In this document: positions 15,789-24,479 of the stretch, piece by piece
Layout: the number at the start of each line of letters is the position of its first letter
Position numbering within the stretch: the first letter of the stretch is position 1
NCBI RefSeq assembly: GCF_018325905.1
Contig: NZ_AP021901.1
Coordinates: 5,766,001 to 5,830,000 of the forward strand
From: Pseudomonas sp. St316
Lineage (GTDB): Bacteria; Pseudomonadota; Gammaproteobacteria; Pseudomonadales; Pseudomonadaceae
Length of the DNA stretch: 64,000 nt
Direction of reading: 5' to 3'
The notes under the pieces: generated by a model
What the model saw: only the letters and a program-made list of their open reading frames with translations
Told to the model about the DNA's origin: nothing
Database searches by the model: none
Translations under genes and position numbers: made by a program

Positions 15789-17500
15789 CGGCGTTGCTCA
15801 CCGAGAGTTTGCAGCTGTTGGCCGGTGCGCCCAATGGAACCAAGAAGCTGCGCGAGCTGATTCTGGAACTGGCGGTGCGCGGCAAGTTGGTGCCGCAAGA
15901 TCCCAGTGATGAGCCGGCCAGTGAGTTGCTCAAGCGAATAGCCGAAGAAAAGGCGCGGTTGGTGGCTGAGGGCAAGATCAAGAAGCAAAAGCCGCTGGCA
16001 GAGATTGCGGAGGATGAAAAGCCTTTTGAGCTACCTAGAGGCTGGCAGTGGTTCCGTTTAGCTAAAGGGGTAATCAAACTGACCGATGGTGAGCATCTAT
16101 CACCTCCTAAAGCACCCTCTGGGATGCCTCTTTTGACGGCAAAGGACGTCACTGACTCCGGTGTGCTTTTTGAGAGCACCCAGTTCGTGACTGTTGAAAA
16201 TGGACTCAAGTACCGTGAGCGCTGCAATCCTGCTCGAGGCGACATTCTAATCTGTAGTCGCGGCACTATTGGGCGATGCGCCGCAGTGGAGACTGATCAG
16301 GTTTTTTGCTTAATGGGAAGTGTCATCCTAGTAAAACCATCAGTGAACACTTTCTACAGGTACATGCTTCGGTATCTTCAGACGACGCTTGCTCAACTAT
16401 GGATGCTGGGGGCTTCGTCGGCTACAGCTGTGTCTGCTTTGTATTTAAAAGATGTGGCGAATTGCTTAGTTCCGCTACCGCCCCTCGCCGAACAACACCG
16501 CATCGTCGCCAAAGTCGATGAACTGATGGCCCTGTGCGACCGACTGGAAACCCAGCAAGCCGGCGCCGAAAGCGCCCACGCCCAACTGGTGCAGGCACTG
16601 CTCGACAGTCTGACCCAAACCAGCGACGCCACCGAACTCGCCACCAACTGGGATCGCCTGGCCGAACACTTCCACACCCTGTTCACCACCGAATCCAGCA
16701 TCGACAAACTCAAACAAACCCTGCTGCAACTGGCAGTGATGGGAAAACTGGTTCCACAAGAGCCTAGCGATGAGCCGGCCAATAAGTTGCTGAGGCGGAT
16801 CTCAGAAGACAAGGCGCGGCTGGTAGAGGAAGGCAAGCTCAAGAAACAGAGGCCGCCAGCACAGATTACTGAGGCTGAAAAATCATTTGAGTTGCCAGAA
16901 AAGTGGGAGTGGGTACGCTTAGAGGAAATTGCGCAAGTCGGAACAGGCGCAACCCCACTCAGAACAAATCCAAAATATTTTGCGCCGGCAACGATTAACT
17001 GGGTGACGAGCGGCGAGACATCACAAGACTATATCCATGAGTCAGAACAGAAGGTTGCGCCTCTTGCGCTAACGGAGACAAACCTAACCGTTTACCCACC
17101 GCATACGCTGATCGTAGCCATGTACGGTCAAGGAAAAACACGAGGACAGATTTCTGAGTTATTGATAGATGCTTGTACGAATCAAGCATGTGCCGCAATT
17201 CAACTCCTTGATCAAAACGAGTCGCACCGGAAGTTTGTGAAGTATTTCTTCGTTAAGAGCTATGACGATATTCGTTTGCTCGCGGCTGGGGGCGCGCAGC
17301 CGAATCTGAACCTGGGAAAAATTAAAGAGACTGTTCTTCCTCTACCGCCAGTTATTGAACAACACCGCATCGTCGCCAAACTAGATCAACTGATGATCCT
17401 CTGCGACCAACTCAAAGCCCGGCTAACCCAGGCGCGGCAGCTCAACGAACAATTGGCCAGCACCCTCGTCGAACGAGCCCTTACCGAAGATAGCCAGTAG
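15785..17500 (+). CDS. hsdS: Type I restriction-modification, S (specificity) subunit
   Basis: 571 residues with two target-recognition domains that together define a bipartite DNA site. A conserved segment (KLRELILELAVRGKLVPQDP, then SDEPASELLKRIAEEKARLV) before TRD1 is repeated nearly verbatim before TRD2 (KLKQTLLQLAVMGKLVPQEP), and both TRDs end with a PLPPLAEQHRIVAKVDELM-type helix, so the gene is an internal duplication. The variable TRD cores (about residues 85-230 and 365-500) are clearly more AT-rich than the conserved parts, the normal sign of TRD exchange. The last gene of the complex; 6 bp before the fourth gene. Confidence 0.95.
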   Translation: MTALLTESLQLLAGAPNGTKKLRELILELAVRGKLVPQDPSDEPASELLKRIAEEKARLVAEGKIKKQKPLAEIAEDEKPFELPRGWQWFRLAKGVIKLTDGEHLSPPKAPSGMPLLTAKDVTDSGVLFESTQFVTVENGLKYRERCNPARGDILICSRGTIGRCAAVETDQVFCLMGSVILVKPSVNTFYRYMLRYLQTTLAQLWMLGASSATAVSALYLKDVANCLVPLPPLAEQHRIVAKVDELMALCDRLETQQAGAESAHAQLVQALLDSLTQTSDATELATNWDRLAEHFHTLFTTESSIDKLKQTLLQLAVMGKLVPQEPSDEPANKLLRRISEDKARLVEEGKLKKQRPPAQITEAEKSFELPEKWEWVRLEEIAQVGTGATPLRTNPKYFAPATINWVTSGETSQDYIHESEQKVAPLALTETNLTVYPPHTLIVAMYGQGKTRGQISELLIDACTNQACAAIQLLDQNESHRKFVKYFFVKSYDDIRLLAAGGAQPNLNLGKIKETVLPLPPVIEQHRIVAKLDQLMILCDQLKARLTQARQLNEQLASTLVERALTEDSQ

Positions 17501-17506
17501 GCCCCC

Positions 17507-18130
17507 ATGGCCACAGATCGGCAAATAGCTCGCACCCTACTCGCAGCAGAAATCACTCATCGTTTGCACAACCAACGCACGTTCGGCCAACGCAAGCTGC
17601 AAAAAGTAATTTACTTGGCCGAACACGCAGCCAGGCTTGCAGCTATCCAAGGTAACTACCTGCGCGACGCCGCCGGCCCCCACGATCGCCAGTTGATGAA
17701 TAAGGTCGAAGACGAACTGCAAAACCATCAGTGGTATGAGCGCATCGAGCGCGAGACTGTTGGCAATGCTTACCGCCCGCTTTCCCAAGCAGGGCAGCAT
17801 CGGCAGGGGTATCGCAGTGCCTGGTCGGCCGCTGAGCAGGCCACCATTGAGCAGGTCATTGAGCTAATGCGGGACTGGGATACGGACCATTGCGAAATGA
17901 CTGTGACACTCTATGCCGCTTGGAACGACTTTATTCTCGAAGGCCGCCCGGTTTCCGATGACGCCATCGTGGACGAAGTCATGCATAGCTGGAACGACAC
18001 CAAGCTGCGCTTTGGCAAAACCGAATGGTTGGCGGTAATTGCGGAGATGAAAAAACATAAGATCCTAATGCCCACCGGCTTTGGCAAGCGCACCACAGGC
18101 GGCATGCTCAGCTTGCCCGGCTTCGAGTAA
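17507..18130 (+). CDS. Hypothetical protein of the hsd operon (possible Panacea/DUF4065-like domain)
   Basis: 207 residues, starting 6 bp after hsdS, so part of the restriction operon. The first half contains RTFGQRKLQKVIYLAEHAAR and a GNYLRDAAGPHD motif, recalling the KLQKLLYF/GP pattern of Panacea (SocA/DUF4065-like) domains that act as antitoxins or protein-interaction modules; the match is partial. The C-terminal half ends in RTTGGMLSLPGFE. A regulator or antirestriction-coupled antitoxin that couples restriction to host physiology would fit, but function is unproven. It is the last gene before the right attachment site. Confidence 0.65.
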   Translation: MATDRQIARTLLAAEITHRLHNQRTFGQRKLQKVIYLAEHAARLAAIQGNYLRDAAGPHDRQLMNKVEDELQNHQWYERIERETVGNAYRPLSQAGQHRQGYRSAWSAAEQATIEQVIELMRDWDTDHCEMTVTLYAAWNDFILEGRPVSDDAIVDEVMHSWNDTKLRFGKTEWLAVIAEMKKHKILMPTGFGKRTTGGMLSLPGFE

Positions 18131-18198
18131 ACAGATGCCCCCTTGGCCGTCCTTTGCAAGATACAGAAACGAAGCATATTGCTCATTCCGGCTTCTCT

Positions 18199-18220
18199 CG
18201 GTATTCCAATCGGTATTCCA
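18199..18220. promoter_or_regulatory. Probable integrase arm-type sites (right end)
   Basis: CGGTATTCCA occurs at 18199-18208 and 18211-18220, the same word and 12-bp spacing as the pair at 1235-1256 at the integrase end of the island. Confidence 0.55.
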
Positions 18221-18273
18221 AAGAAATTTACAAACCAACATCAATCAATTAAATCAAATACTTAAGAACTCAG

Positions 18274-18337
18274 TTCAAATTACCCCGGCCCACCAACTCA
18301 ACAAAAAAAGACGTCCACGGACGTCTTTTTTTGTGCC
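18274..18337 (+). repeat. Right attachment site: decayed tmRNA 3' end plus terminator copy 2
   Basis: TTCAAAT followed by TACCCCGGCCCACCA (18274-18295) resembles the tmRNA T-arm and acceptor end (TTCAAATCCCCCCGGCTCCA, then CCA) with a few changes. Eleven bases on, 18307-18337 repeats exactly the 31-base ssrA terminator of 1134-1164. This is the right end of the island; integration restores the tRNA-like end at the left. Confidence 0.85.
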
Positions 18338-18339
18338 CT

Positions 18340-18490
18340 AACAAAACTCTCCCACGCCTGCTCCCGCCCTACGCGCCTCCAACCCGAGGGTATCCGCGGC
18401 GCGTGGCCAGAGGGAACGACCCACGTCGTTCCGGCGGCCGAGACCGACATCACGCCATTGATCGCATACACCAGTTGCCCATCGGCCAAC
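18340..18490 (-). pseudogene. Fragment of an AraC-family regulator (cupin domain)
   Basis: On the minus strand the frame reads DGQLVYAINGVMSVSAAGTT, then WVVPSGHAPRIPSG, which is the N-terminal cupin/AraC_binding motif of AraC-type regulators (normally GQLxYAxxGVMxV, then WVVPxxxAxWIPxG). Neither the start nor the helix-turn-helix domain is present, and the frame runs straight into the right attachment repeat. The gene appears to have been cut by insertion or deletion at this border. Confidence 0.6.
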
Positions 18491-18514
18491 ATCGCCAGAG
18501 CTATACACGCAGCC

Positions 18515-20212
18515 CTATCCGCAAGGCACCACAACGCTCATCAAGCTGAGCAGCCCCAGGCGTGATGCGTGATTGACGGCGCTTGTCACCGCCTTGAGGG
18601 ACGCCAGCAAGCTACTGCCGTCGCGCGCGGCGCCAAATAGCAGCCGGTTATTCACCCGGATCTCGACATAGGCAAGTGCTTCGGCCTGAGCCCCATCGCG
18701 AGCGGCGTGCTCATGATAATCGGCGATATCGAAGTGAACGCCACGCTGGGCAAATGCATCGACCAGCGCCGCCAGCGGACCGTTGCCTTCACCGCTGAGC
18801 TCGAACTGGGTGCCACCCATGTCGAGCACGCCCTCCAGGTAAGTCACAGCACCTTCACTGACCAATTTAGGCTGCAACAACGTGTAGGGCTTGCCCTCAT
18901 CCAGATAGTGCCGGGTAAAGCATGCAAGGATCATCTCGCTACTGATCTCCTGGCCGGATCCATCCGCCTCTTGCTGGACCAGATTGCTGAACTCCATCTG
19001 CAACCGGCGCGGCATCACCACCCCATGCTGTTCAAGCAGATAGGCCACGCCGCCTTTGCCGGATTGGCTATTGACGCGGATGACCGCCTCATAACTGCGC
19101 CCCATGTCCGCCGGATCAATAGGCAGATAAGGCACTTCCCAGAAGCCATCGGGGTTGGCCTGGCGCACTGCAAACCCTTTTTTGATCGCGTCCTGATGCG
19201 ACCCTGAAAAGGCCGTGAACACCAACTCGCCCGCGTAAGGATGGCGAGGATGCGTGGGCAACTGATTACAGTATTCCACCTCGCGCTGAACATGGATGAT
19301 GTCCGAGAAATCCAACTGTGGATCGATTCCGCTGGTGTAGAGATTCATGGCCAGGGTGAGGATATCGACATTGCCGGTTCGCTCGCCGTTACCAAAAAGC
19401 GTGCCCTCGACCCGCTCGGCACCGGCCAGGCAGGCCTGCTCGGCGGTGGAAACTCCGGTGCCCCGGTCATTGTGCGGATGGACACTGATGATCACGCTGT
19501 CACGCCGGCTGAAATGCCGGCAAAACCATTCGATCTGATCGGCGAATACATTGGCCGTGGAGACTTCAACGGTAGTCGGCAGGTTCAGGATCATCTTGTT
19601 GGAAGGCGTTGGTGCAAAGACGTCCGTCACCGCCTCGCAGACTTGCAATGCAAAATCCAACTCGGTGAAACAAAAGGTCTCGGGTGAATACTGGAAGGTC
19701 CACTGCGTCTCGGGATGGTTGTCCATGTGCTGTTTGATTTCGCGAGTGGCCTGGGTGGCAATCTCGATGCACCCGGCGCGGTCAACACCGAATACCACGT
19801 CTCGAAACACCGGCGCGGTCGCGTTGTACACGTGCACGATAGCGCGGGGAGCGCCCTTCAATGCCTCAAACGTGCGCTCGATGAGATGGCTGCGCGCTTG
19901 CGTCATGACCTGAATCGTCACGTCATCGGGAATCGCACCCTGTTCGATGAGTTCGCGCACGTAGTCGAAATCGGTCTGCGAAGCGGCTGGAAAGCCTACT
20001 TCGATTTCCTTGAAACCGACCTTGACCAACAGATCGAAAAAACGACGCTTGCGTTCGGCATTCATCGGTTCAATCAAGGCCTGATTGCCATCGCGCATAT
20101 CGACGCTGCACCAGCCAGGCGCAACGGACTGGACCTGACTGGGCCATGCGCGGTCCGGCAGATCCACCGTGGTGAAATGTCGATACTTGCTGGAAGGATC
20201 CTTCAGCATCAT
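18515..20212 (-). CDS. leuA: 2-isopropylmalate synthase
   Basis: 565 residues. It condenses acetyl-CoA with 2-ketoisovalerate, the first step of leucine synthesis. The DmpG/HMGL-like barrel carries the [10 protein letters not shown] and [18 protein letters not shown] motifs near the N-terminus and [14 protein letters not shown] with the metal-binding histidines (about residue 240). The C-terminal LeuA_dimer regulatory domain follows from about 440. ATG 20212 ([13 protein letters not shown]) is chosen because GAGGAG lies seven bases upstream; an upstream in-frame ATG at 20284 has no ribosome site. The final residues ([14 protein letters not shown]) are somewhat unlike the usual ending, and an AraC fragment lies directly downstream, so the 3' end may have been rebuilt. 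Confidence 0.95.
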   Translation of the reverse strand: MMLKDPSSKYRHFTTVDLPDRAWPSQVQSVAPGWCSVDMRDGNQALIEPMNAERKRRFFDLLVKVGFKEIEVGFPAASQTDFDYVRELIEQGAIPDDVTIQVMTQARSHLIERTFEALKGAPRAIVHVYNATAPVFRDVVFGVDRAGCIEIATQATREIKQHMDNHPETQWTFQYSPETFCFTELDFALQVCEAVTDVFAPTPSNKMILNLPTTVEVSTANVFADQIEWFCRHFSRRDSVIISVHPHNDRGTGVSTAEQACLAGAERVEGTLFGNGERTGNVDILTLAMNLYTSGIDPQLDFSDIIHVQREVEYCNQLPTHPRHPYAGELVFTAFSGSHQDAIKKGFAVRQANPDGFWEVPYLPIDPADMGRSYEAVIRVNSQSGKGGVAYLLEQHGVVMPRRLQMEFSNLVQQEADGSGQEISSEMILACFTRHYLDEGKPYTLLQPKLVSEGAVTYLEGVLDMGGTQFELSGEGNGPLAALVDAFAQRGVHFDIADYHEHAARDGAQAEALAYVEIRVNNRLLFGAARDGSSLLASLKAVTSAVNHASRLGLLSLMSVVVPCG

Positions 20213-20600
20213 GGCGTTGCTCCTCTTTATACCGTCCGTAGGTGGGCAGGCTCGGCATCTGACGCCACCGAACATTGGATCCAATCATAAAGGAGCACAA
20301 CTTGATGCAAATTGCGTTTTCTCATCAAAGCGCTGATAAAAAACACAAAAACGACCAATAATATTTAATATTTTGGTTATTTATGCTTAGTCTCTTATTT
20401 TTTAAGCAATTTAAGCTCTTGCAGGATAGGGGTAATCCAGCCCCCCTAATGCGATGAACATAAACAGGCGACTCAGCGCCGCACGCATCGGCCCAAGCCA
20501 CAGAAGACGTCCAAGGACATCTTTTTGCGCCTGGAGTCTTGCTCCCGCAAGACACCCCGGTATCCTGCCAAGTGCCTCTCAATAACAAGGACCGTTCGTT
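20213..20600. other. leuA / transporter divergent intergenic region with a degenerate third terminator copy
   Basis: 388 bp without a gene. The AT-rich part (20330-20420) should hold the leuA promoter. At 20503-20531 there is a sequence closely resembling the ssrA terminator repeat (AGACGTCCAAGGACATCTTTTT followed by GCGCC, two bases shorter in the T-run), i.e. a third, diverged copy in the same orientation. RBS AAGGAC for the transporter lies at the end. Confidence 0.5.
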
Positions 20601-21500
20601 ATGCAAACCCACTTCAGCAAAGGCGTGATCTTTGCCCTCTGCGCCGCCGCGCTGAACGCCACCATCGGTGTACTCAGTAAAGTGTTGATGAGCAGCGGCT
20701 TCACGGCGAGCAGCGTCGCCGTCATCAAGACCGTGCTGGGGTGCTTGTTGCTCTCGGTCCTGCTGTTTTTTCTCAAGGGGCCGGCGACGAAGGCCAAGTG
20801 GTGGCAGGCGGCGATTTGCGCGTTTCTCGGCATTTTCGTGCTGTTTCACTTCGAAACCGCCGCGTATCGGCATTATGCGGCGGCAGGTGTGGTCGTGATG
20901 CTGATGGCGAGCGCGTCCATTTCCTCGATTCTCTTGGGGCGTCTGTTCCTGAAGGATGCGATCACGGCGAACGCGACGGTCGGCGCGGCACTGGCCATTG
21001 CCGGGATCGCGGTGATTTTCGGCGCCGATCTCCAGCAGGGCTTTACGCTACAAGGCGCGGCGCTCGCCTCAATGGCTGGCTGTGGTTATGGCGCGTTTTC
21101 GGTGGCGATGAAAGGCATGGGCGTGTCGGGAGGGCTGCACTTCACTCGTCAATTGCTGTTTTTCGGCAGCCTTTACCTGCTGATGCCGGCCGCGGCGGAT
21201 GGCTTCGTGATCGGAGAGCTGTCCGTCCTGGCGATTGCCGCGCTGTTGGCTCTGGCCGCGCTGCCGACCATCCTGGGCTTCTTCTGCACCACCAAAGCCA
21301 TCGAGTACCTCAAACCCTCCCAAGTGCAGGCACTGGAACTGACTGAACCGCTGTTCGCCGCGCTGCTGGCCTTTGTGGTGCTCAATGAAGTGCCGAGGGA
21401 AAGCCTGTACGCGGGCGCGGGGCTGATTGTCCTCGGGCTGTGTTTCTCCAATGAACTGATCCGCCTGGGCAAACGCTTACCCGCTGCGTCTCACTCATGA
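20601..21500 (+). CDS. EamA/DMT-family transporter
   Basis: 299 residues, an inner-membrane protein with about ten hydrophobic helices arranged as two EamA repeats (residues about 5-135 and 148-285), as in RhaT/YdcZ-like metabolite exporters. Typical features are the N-terminal CAAALNATIGVLSKVLMSSG segment and LKPSQVQALELTEPLFAALL in the second repeat. The substrate cannot be told from sequence; amino-acid or drug export is common. AAGGACCGTTCGTT precedes the ATG. Divergent from leuA. Confidence 0.9.
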   Translation: MQTHFSKGVIFALCAAALNATIGVLSKVLMSSGFTASSVAVIKTVLGCLLLSVLLFFLKGPATKAKWWQAAICAFLGIFVLFHFETAAYRHYAAAGVVVMLMASASISSILLGRLFLKDAITANATVGAALAIAGIAVIFGADLQQGFTLQGAALASMAGCGYGAFSVAMKGMGVSGGLHFTRQLLFFGSLYLLMPAAADGFVIGELSVLAIAALLALAALPTILGFFCTTKAIEYLKPSQVQALELTEPLFAALLAFVVLNEVPRESLYAGAGLIVLGLCFSNELIRLGKRLPAASHS

Positions 21501-21559
21501 GCGAGACCCGGTAAACCAGGCACTTGGCGGTGATCGACAGCGCCTTTTTCGTGCCCGTG

Positions 21560-23041
21560 TCAGATACCGGGCCCCACCACTCGAGCGGGCAACCGGGCCA
21601 GGCGATCCCAGCCCTGCGCGCAGATTCCAGCGCCGTTTCGCAAGGACAATCGTTGCAGCGGCAACCGCTCCAACACGGGGATGATGGCGGACGTCAGCTG
21701 CGATTCGCCGGGGCCTGCCTCAAGCGTCAGGTCCCGCAACGGCAGATGCGCCAGGTGCGCGACGCCGGCATCCGTGAGCCAGGGGCTTTCGTACAGGCCG
21801 AGGCGCTGCAGCGGCAGATGGCGCAGGCAGGCCAGGTCATCGTCGCGCAAATCCAGACCGCTGATCTCAAGCTGCTCCAACGGCAGCCCCAAGTCGACGA
21901 GCTTGCGCAAGACCTTGCCATCGACGCCCTGGCAAAAACTCAGGGCCAGCCGCTTCAGCGGCAGGCCGGCCAATTGTTTCAGATCCTTCCACGTGATGTC
22001 GTTCAAGGACAGGTCCAGGGACTCCAACTCCAACCCACGCAGATCACTCAACGTACTGGCGCAGACACCTTGCACGTCGGAGAGACCCAATCGCTTGAGG
22101 GGAAACCCGTGTAGCACATCGAGCCGCTCGATCACCTGCCGTAGGCATTTGAGGTCCAGCTCCGCGAGCGGCATTCCCTCCAGCACTTCAAGATCGTCTT
22201 CGCAGATGAACGCAGAGTGCAGCGAAAGCTTTTCCAGAGGCAGGCCCCGAATCGCCTGCAACACGCTCTCGCTTGCATAACAGTCATCCAGACTCAGCGA
22301 GCGCAATCCCGTCAGGTCGCGAAGCCAGGAAGGATCGTCCAGGATCGCGCCGCTGCCACTGAGGGACAACTGTTCAAGGGGATGACTTGCCAAGTGCGCC
22401 ATGCCACGAGACGTTAGCTCGCCCACGCGCTGCAAGGTCAGGGATCGCAGCTTGAGGCGTGACAGTGCGCGAAAGCCGTCGTCGGTGATGTCATCGCAAC
22501 GGTTCAACGACAGTTCCTGCAACGGGCTGTCGCTCAGTTGGCGGAGGAAACTATCGTCAAAGTCTTCGCCGTAGGTTTGCAACTTCAGCCGACGCAAGCG
22601 TGCGAGCGACGGGAGGCAGTGGGCGTTATCGTCGCGGGAGAAATTACTGACCTCCAAGGTTTCGAGGGCATTGGCGGGCAAACGCTGCCACATCTCTGGC
22701 CCACAGATAAACCTCGGGCTGTTGAGCACCAACGTGCGCAAGGGCAGCCCGGCCAGGGCGTCACACCACTGCGGCTCGGCGTTGTTCAACTCCAGATGGT
22801 CGACCGGCAGGCCGCGCAGTTGCGACAGCCATGGCCCGGGGCGATTTGTGTGGGCGGTGGTGTTCAGTTGAGTCATCACCACCTTAGCCGCCGGATCGCC
22901 CAGGCCCGCCGCGACGCGTAAACCTTCCAGTGATACCTCCCCGGTATCGAGCAGATCGCGATAGAGCGAAGCGCGCGTGGTGGTGTCATCGGGGTTGGCG
23001 GCGAGTTGGGTGATCAGAGCGTTGCGGTTGGGGGTGTGCAC
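21560..23041 (-). CDS. Leucine-rich repeat protein
   Basis: 493 residues, GTG start. Residues 5-40 (NALITQLAANPDDTTTRASL) resemble the short N-terminal repeat-companion domain (TIGR02996-like) found with repeats in bacteria. From about residue 85 to the end there are more than a dozen units of the form LPLxxLxLxxCxxxxDxxLxxLxGL, the cysteine-containing RNI-like LRR type, giving a curved solenoid for protein binding. No signal peptide or membrane segment is visible, so it is probably cytosolic or secreted by a specialised route. Partner unknown. It stands alone, convergent with the transporter gene. Confidence 0.85.
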   Translation of the reverse strand: MHTPNRNALITQLAANPDDTTTRASLYRDLLDTGEVSLEGLRVAAGLGDPAAKVVMTQLNTTAHTNRPGPWLSQLRGLPVDHLELNNAEPQWCDALAGLPLRTLVLNSPRFICGPEMWQRLPANALETLEVSNFSRDDNAHCLPSLARLRRLKLQTYGEDFDDSFLRQLSDSPLQELSLNRCDDITDDGFRALSRLKLRSLTLQRVGELTSRGMAHLASHPLEQLSLSGSGAILDDPSWLRDLTGLRSLSLDDCYASESVLQAIRGLPLEKLSLHSAFICEDDLEVLEGMPLAELDLKCLRQVIERLDVLHGFPLKRLGLSDVQGVCASTLSDLRGLELESLDLSLNDITWKDLKQLAGLPLKRLALSFCQGVDGKVLRKLVDLGLPLEQLEISGLDLRDDDLACLRHLPLQRLGLYESPWLTDAGVAHLAHLPLRDLTLEAGPGESQLTSAIIPVLERLPLQRLSLRNGAGICAQGWDRLARLPARVVGPGI

Positions 23042-23151
23042 GGTCTGGGAATCTGCGAAAGGGATTGAAGGGTGATATGGCCGTTAGGAAAGCATAAAAC
23101 AAAGTATTGCTGAAGAGGTTGCAGGGTTAGGTAGCCATATCGCTTCCACCC

Positions 23152-23176
23152 TGTGGCGAGGGAGCTTGCCCCAGGA
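23152..23176. repeat. REP element (GTGGCGAGGGAGCTTGC type)
   Basis: TGTGGCGAGGGAGCTTGCCCC, the common fluorescens-group repetitive extragenic palindrome, in the gap after the LRR gene. Related copies are at 24702-24745 and 26062-26096. Confidence 0.75.
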
Positions 23177-23258
23177 GCCGTTCTGCACACCACGCCCGTG
23201 GGATCTGCGATTTCCCTGAACCCGCCTGGCGTGTCAAATCAGCTCGCAACCGACCTCA

Positions 23259-24479
23259 CTATTTGGATGTGCTAGAAAAAAACGCACTAAGCCCTACTTG
23301 CCTACCGCTCGCCAACACCACCCGTCCGTCATTTTTCCCGTGCAGCTTCACTGCACTTTCTATTTCTGAATACAGCACCGGTTTGAATTCGATGACGGCT
23401 TCCCGGTCGCCAGCGAAGATAAACCTATTTATGTTTTTGCTGAACCATTGCTGGTTCGCCAGCGAGCTTTTGACAAAGTTGTAGACATCCTTCAGAGGGT
23501 CTCCTTGGGTGATGTTGCTGAGGTCGAACAGGATGACCTGATCGACGGATCCATCGATAATTCCTCGACGATAATCCAGCTCATCTTTCACGCTTCGCGA
23601 GTCATGGAACCTGCGCGCCTGCATGAAGTAATCGGACAGGAAACTGGAGAGCTTCGCGCAGCGAGGGGTCTTCAATTCTATGGCGAAAACCCGGTTGTCC
23701 AGCTTCACGTAATAGTCAGGATAGGTGATGTTGCCTTTCTGGAAATAAAGAGAGCCATCCCCGTTGCAAATCTCATCTCGCCCTAGAACAACCTGATGCC
23801 CCTGCCGGTTGCCGCAGGCAGTTTTCGACTTTACCAGGCCCGGTTCAGGAACTGTTTCGTCATCGCGGAAGCTGCCGGTATTGGCTCGATAAGCCTTGAA
23901 CTGTCCGTCCCTGGCGAGAAAAAGGTAATTGGCCTCGTGGAGTTTCTGATACATCCGCGCCTGCGACTGTGCTTCCACCACCAAGAGATTTCCCTGGTGC
24001 AATGAACTGCTGAACTCGTCGTAGGCATTGCTGGCCGAGACTTTCTGTTCGAGCGTAGGTACGGGTGAAGAGGCCACGGATGTGTTGGTGAACATAGGGA
24101 ACACTACCGGTGATCCCGGTAGCGATTGAGAGGAGAACGGTGACGTCGCAGGAGAGAACGAAGAACCGAAAGAAGCAACAGGTGAAGATGGTGGGGAAAA
24201 GGACGGAACAGCAACAGTCGATTGCATGACCATGGGGGCAGAGGTGGTGCCGGAGTCGCTTCTGTCTTGCGTCCCGAAAAGACGGGTAATGGGCACCTTC
24301 GCTCGCGGATGGTACTCGGACTTGAGTACCGGATGATCCGAGACATAAGTTGCCCGCGCAAAGGTGGCCTTCAGCTTGCTGCCGCAAGCCGGGCAGACTC
24401 TATGCACCAACATGCGCGGCGTGAGCTTTTTTTCTGAGCGACTGAGATGCGCCATATCGCAAATGAAAAAATATGACAT
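23259..24479 (-). CDS. Hypothetical protein with zinc-ribbon-like N-terminus and PD-(D/E)XK-like motif
   Basis: 406 residues, start supported by AAGGAG five bases upstream. The N-terminal VCPACGSKLKATF (residues 28-40) has one CxxC knuckle of a zinc ribbon. Residues 80-142 are a Ser/Pro-rich, low-complexity linker. The C-terminal region has YPDYYVKLDNRVFAIELKTP: D255, E268 and K270 with P before D fit the PD-x12-ELK nuclease signature, and YFMQARRFHD helices follow. Architecture (short recognition motif, disordered linker, catalytic-like end) recalls secreted or polymorphic nuclease effectors, but there is no obvious immunity gene. Nuclease activity is an inference from one motif. Confidence 0.6.
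   Translation of the reverse strand: MSYFFICDMAHLSRSEKKLTPRMLVHRVCPACGSKLKATFARATYVSDHPVLKSEYHPRAKVPITRLFGTQDRSDSGTTSAPMVMQSTVAVPSFSPPSSPVASFGSSFSPATSPFSSQSLPGSPVVFPMFTNTSVASSPVPTLEQKVSASNAYDEFSSSLHQGNLLVVEAQSQARMYQKLHEANYLFLARDGQFKAYRANTGSFRDDETVPEPGLVKSKTACGNRQGHQVVLGRDEICNGDGSLYFQKGNITYPDYYVKLDNRVFAIELKTPRCAKLSSFLSDYFMQARRFHDSRSVKDELDYRRGIIDGSVDQVILFDLSNITQGDPLKDVYNFVKSSLANQQWFSKNINRFIFAGDREAVIEFKPVLYSEIESAVKLHGKNDGRVVLASGRQVGLSAFFSSTSK

Noticed and set aside
20325..20873. A minus-strand frame over the leuA/transporter intergenic region
   Set aside because: It overlaps the start of the transporter gene, whose signature and ribosome site are clear, and includes the terminator-like repeat.
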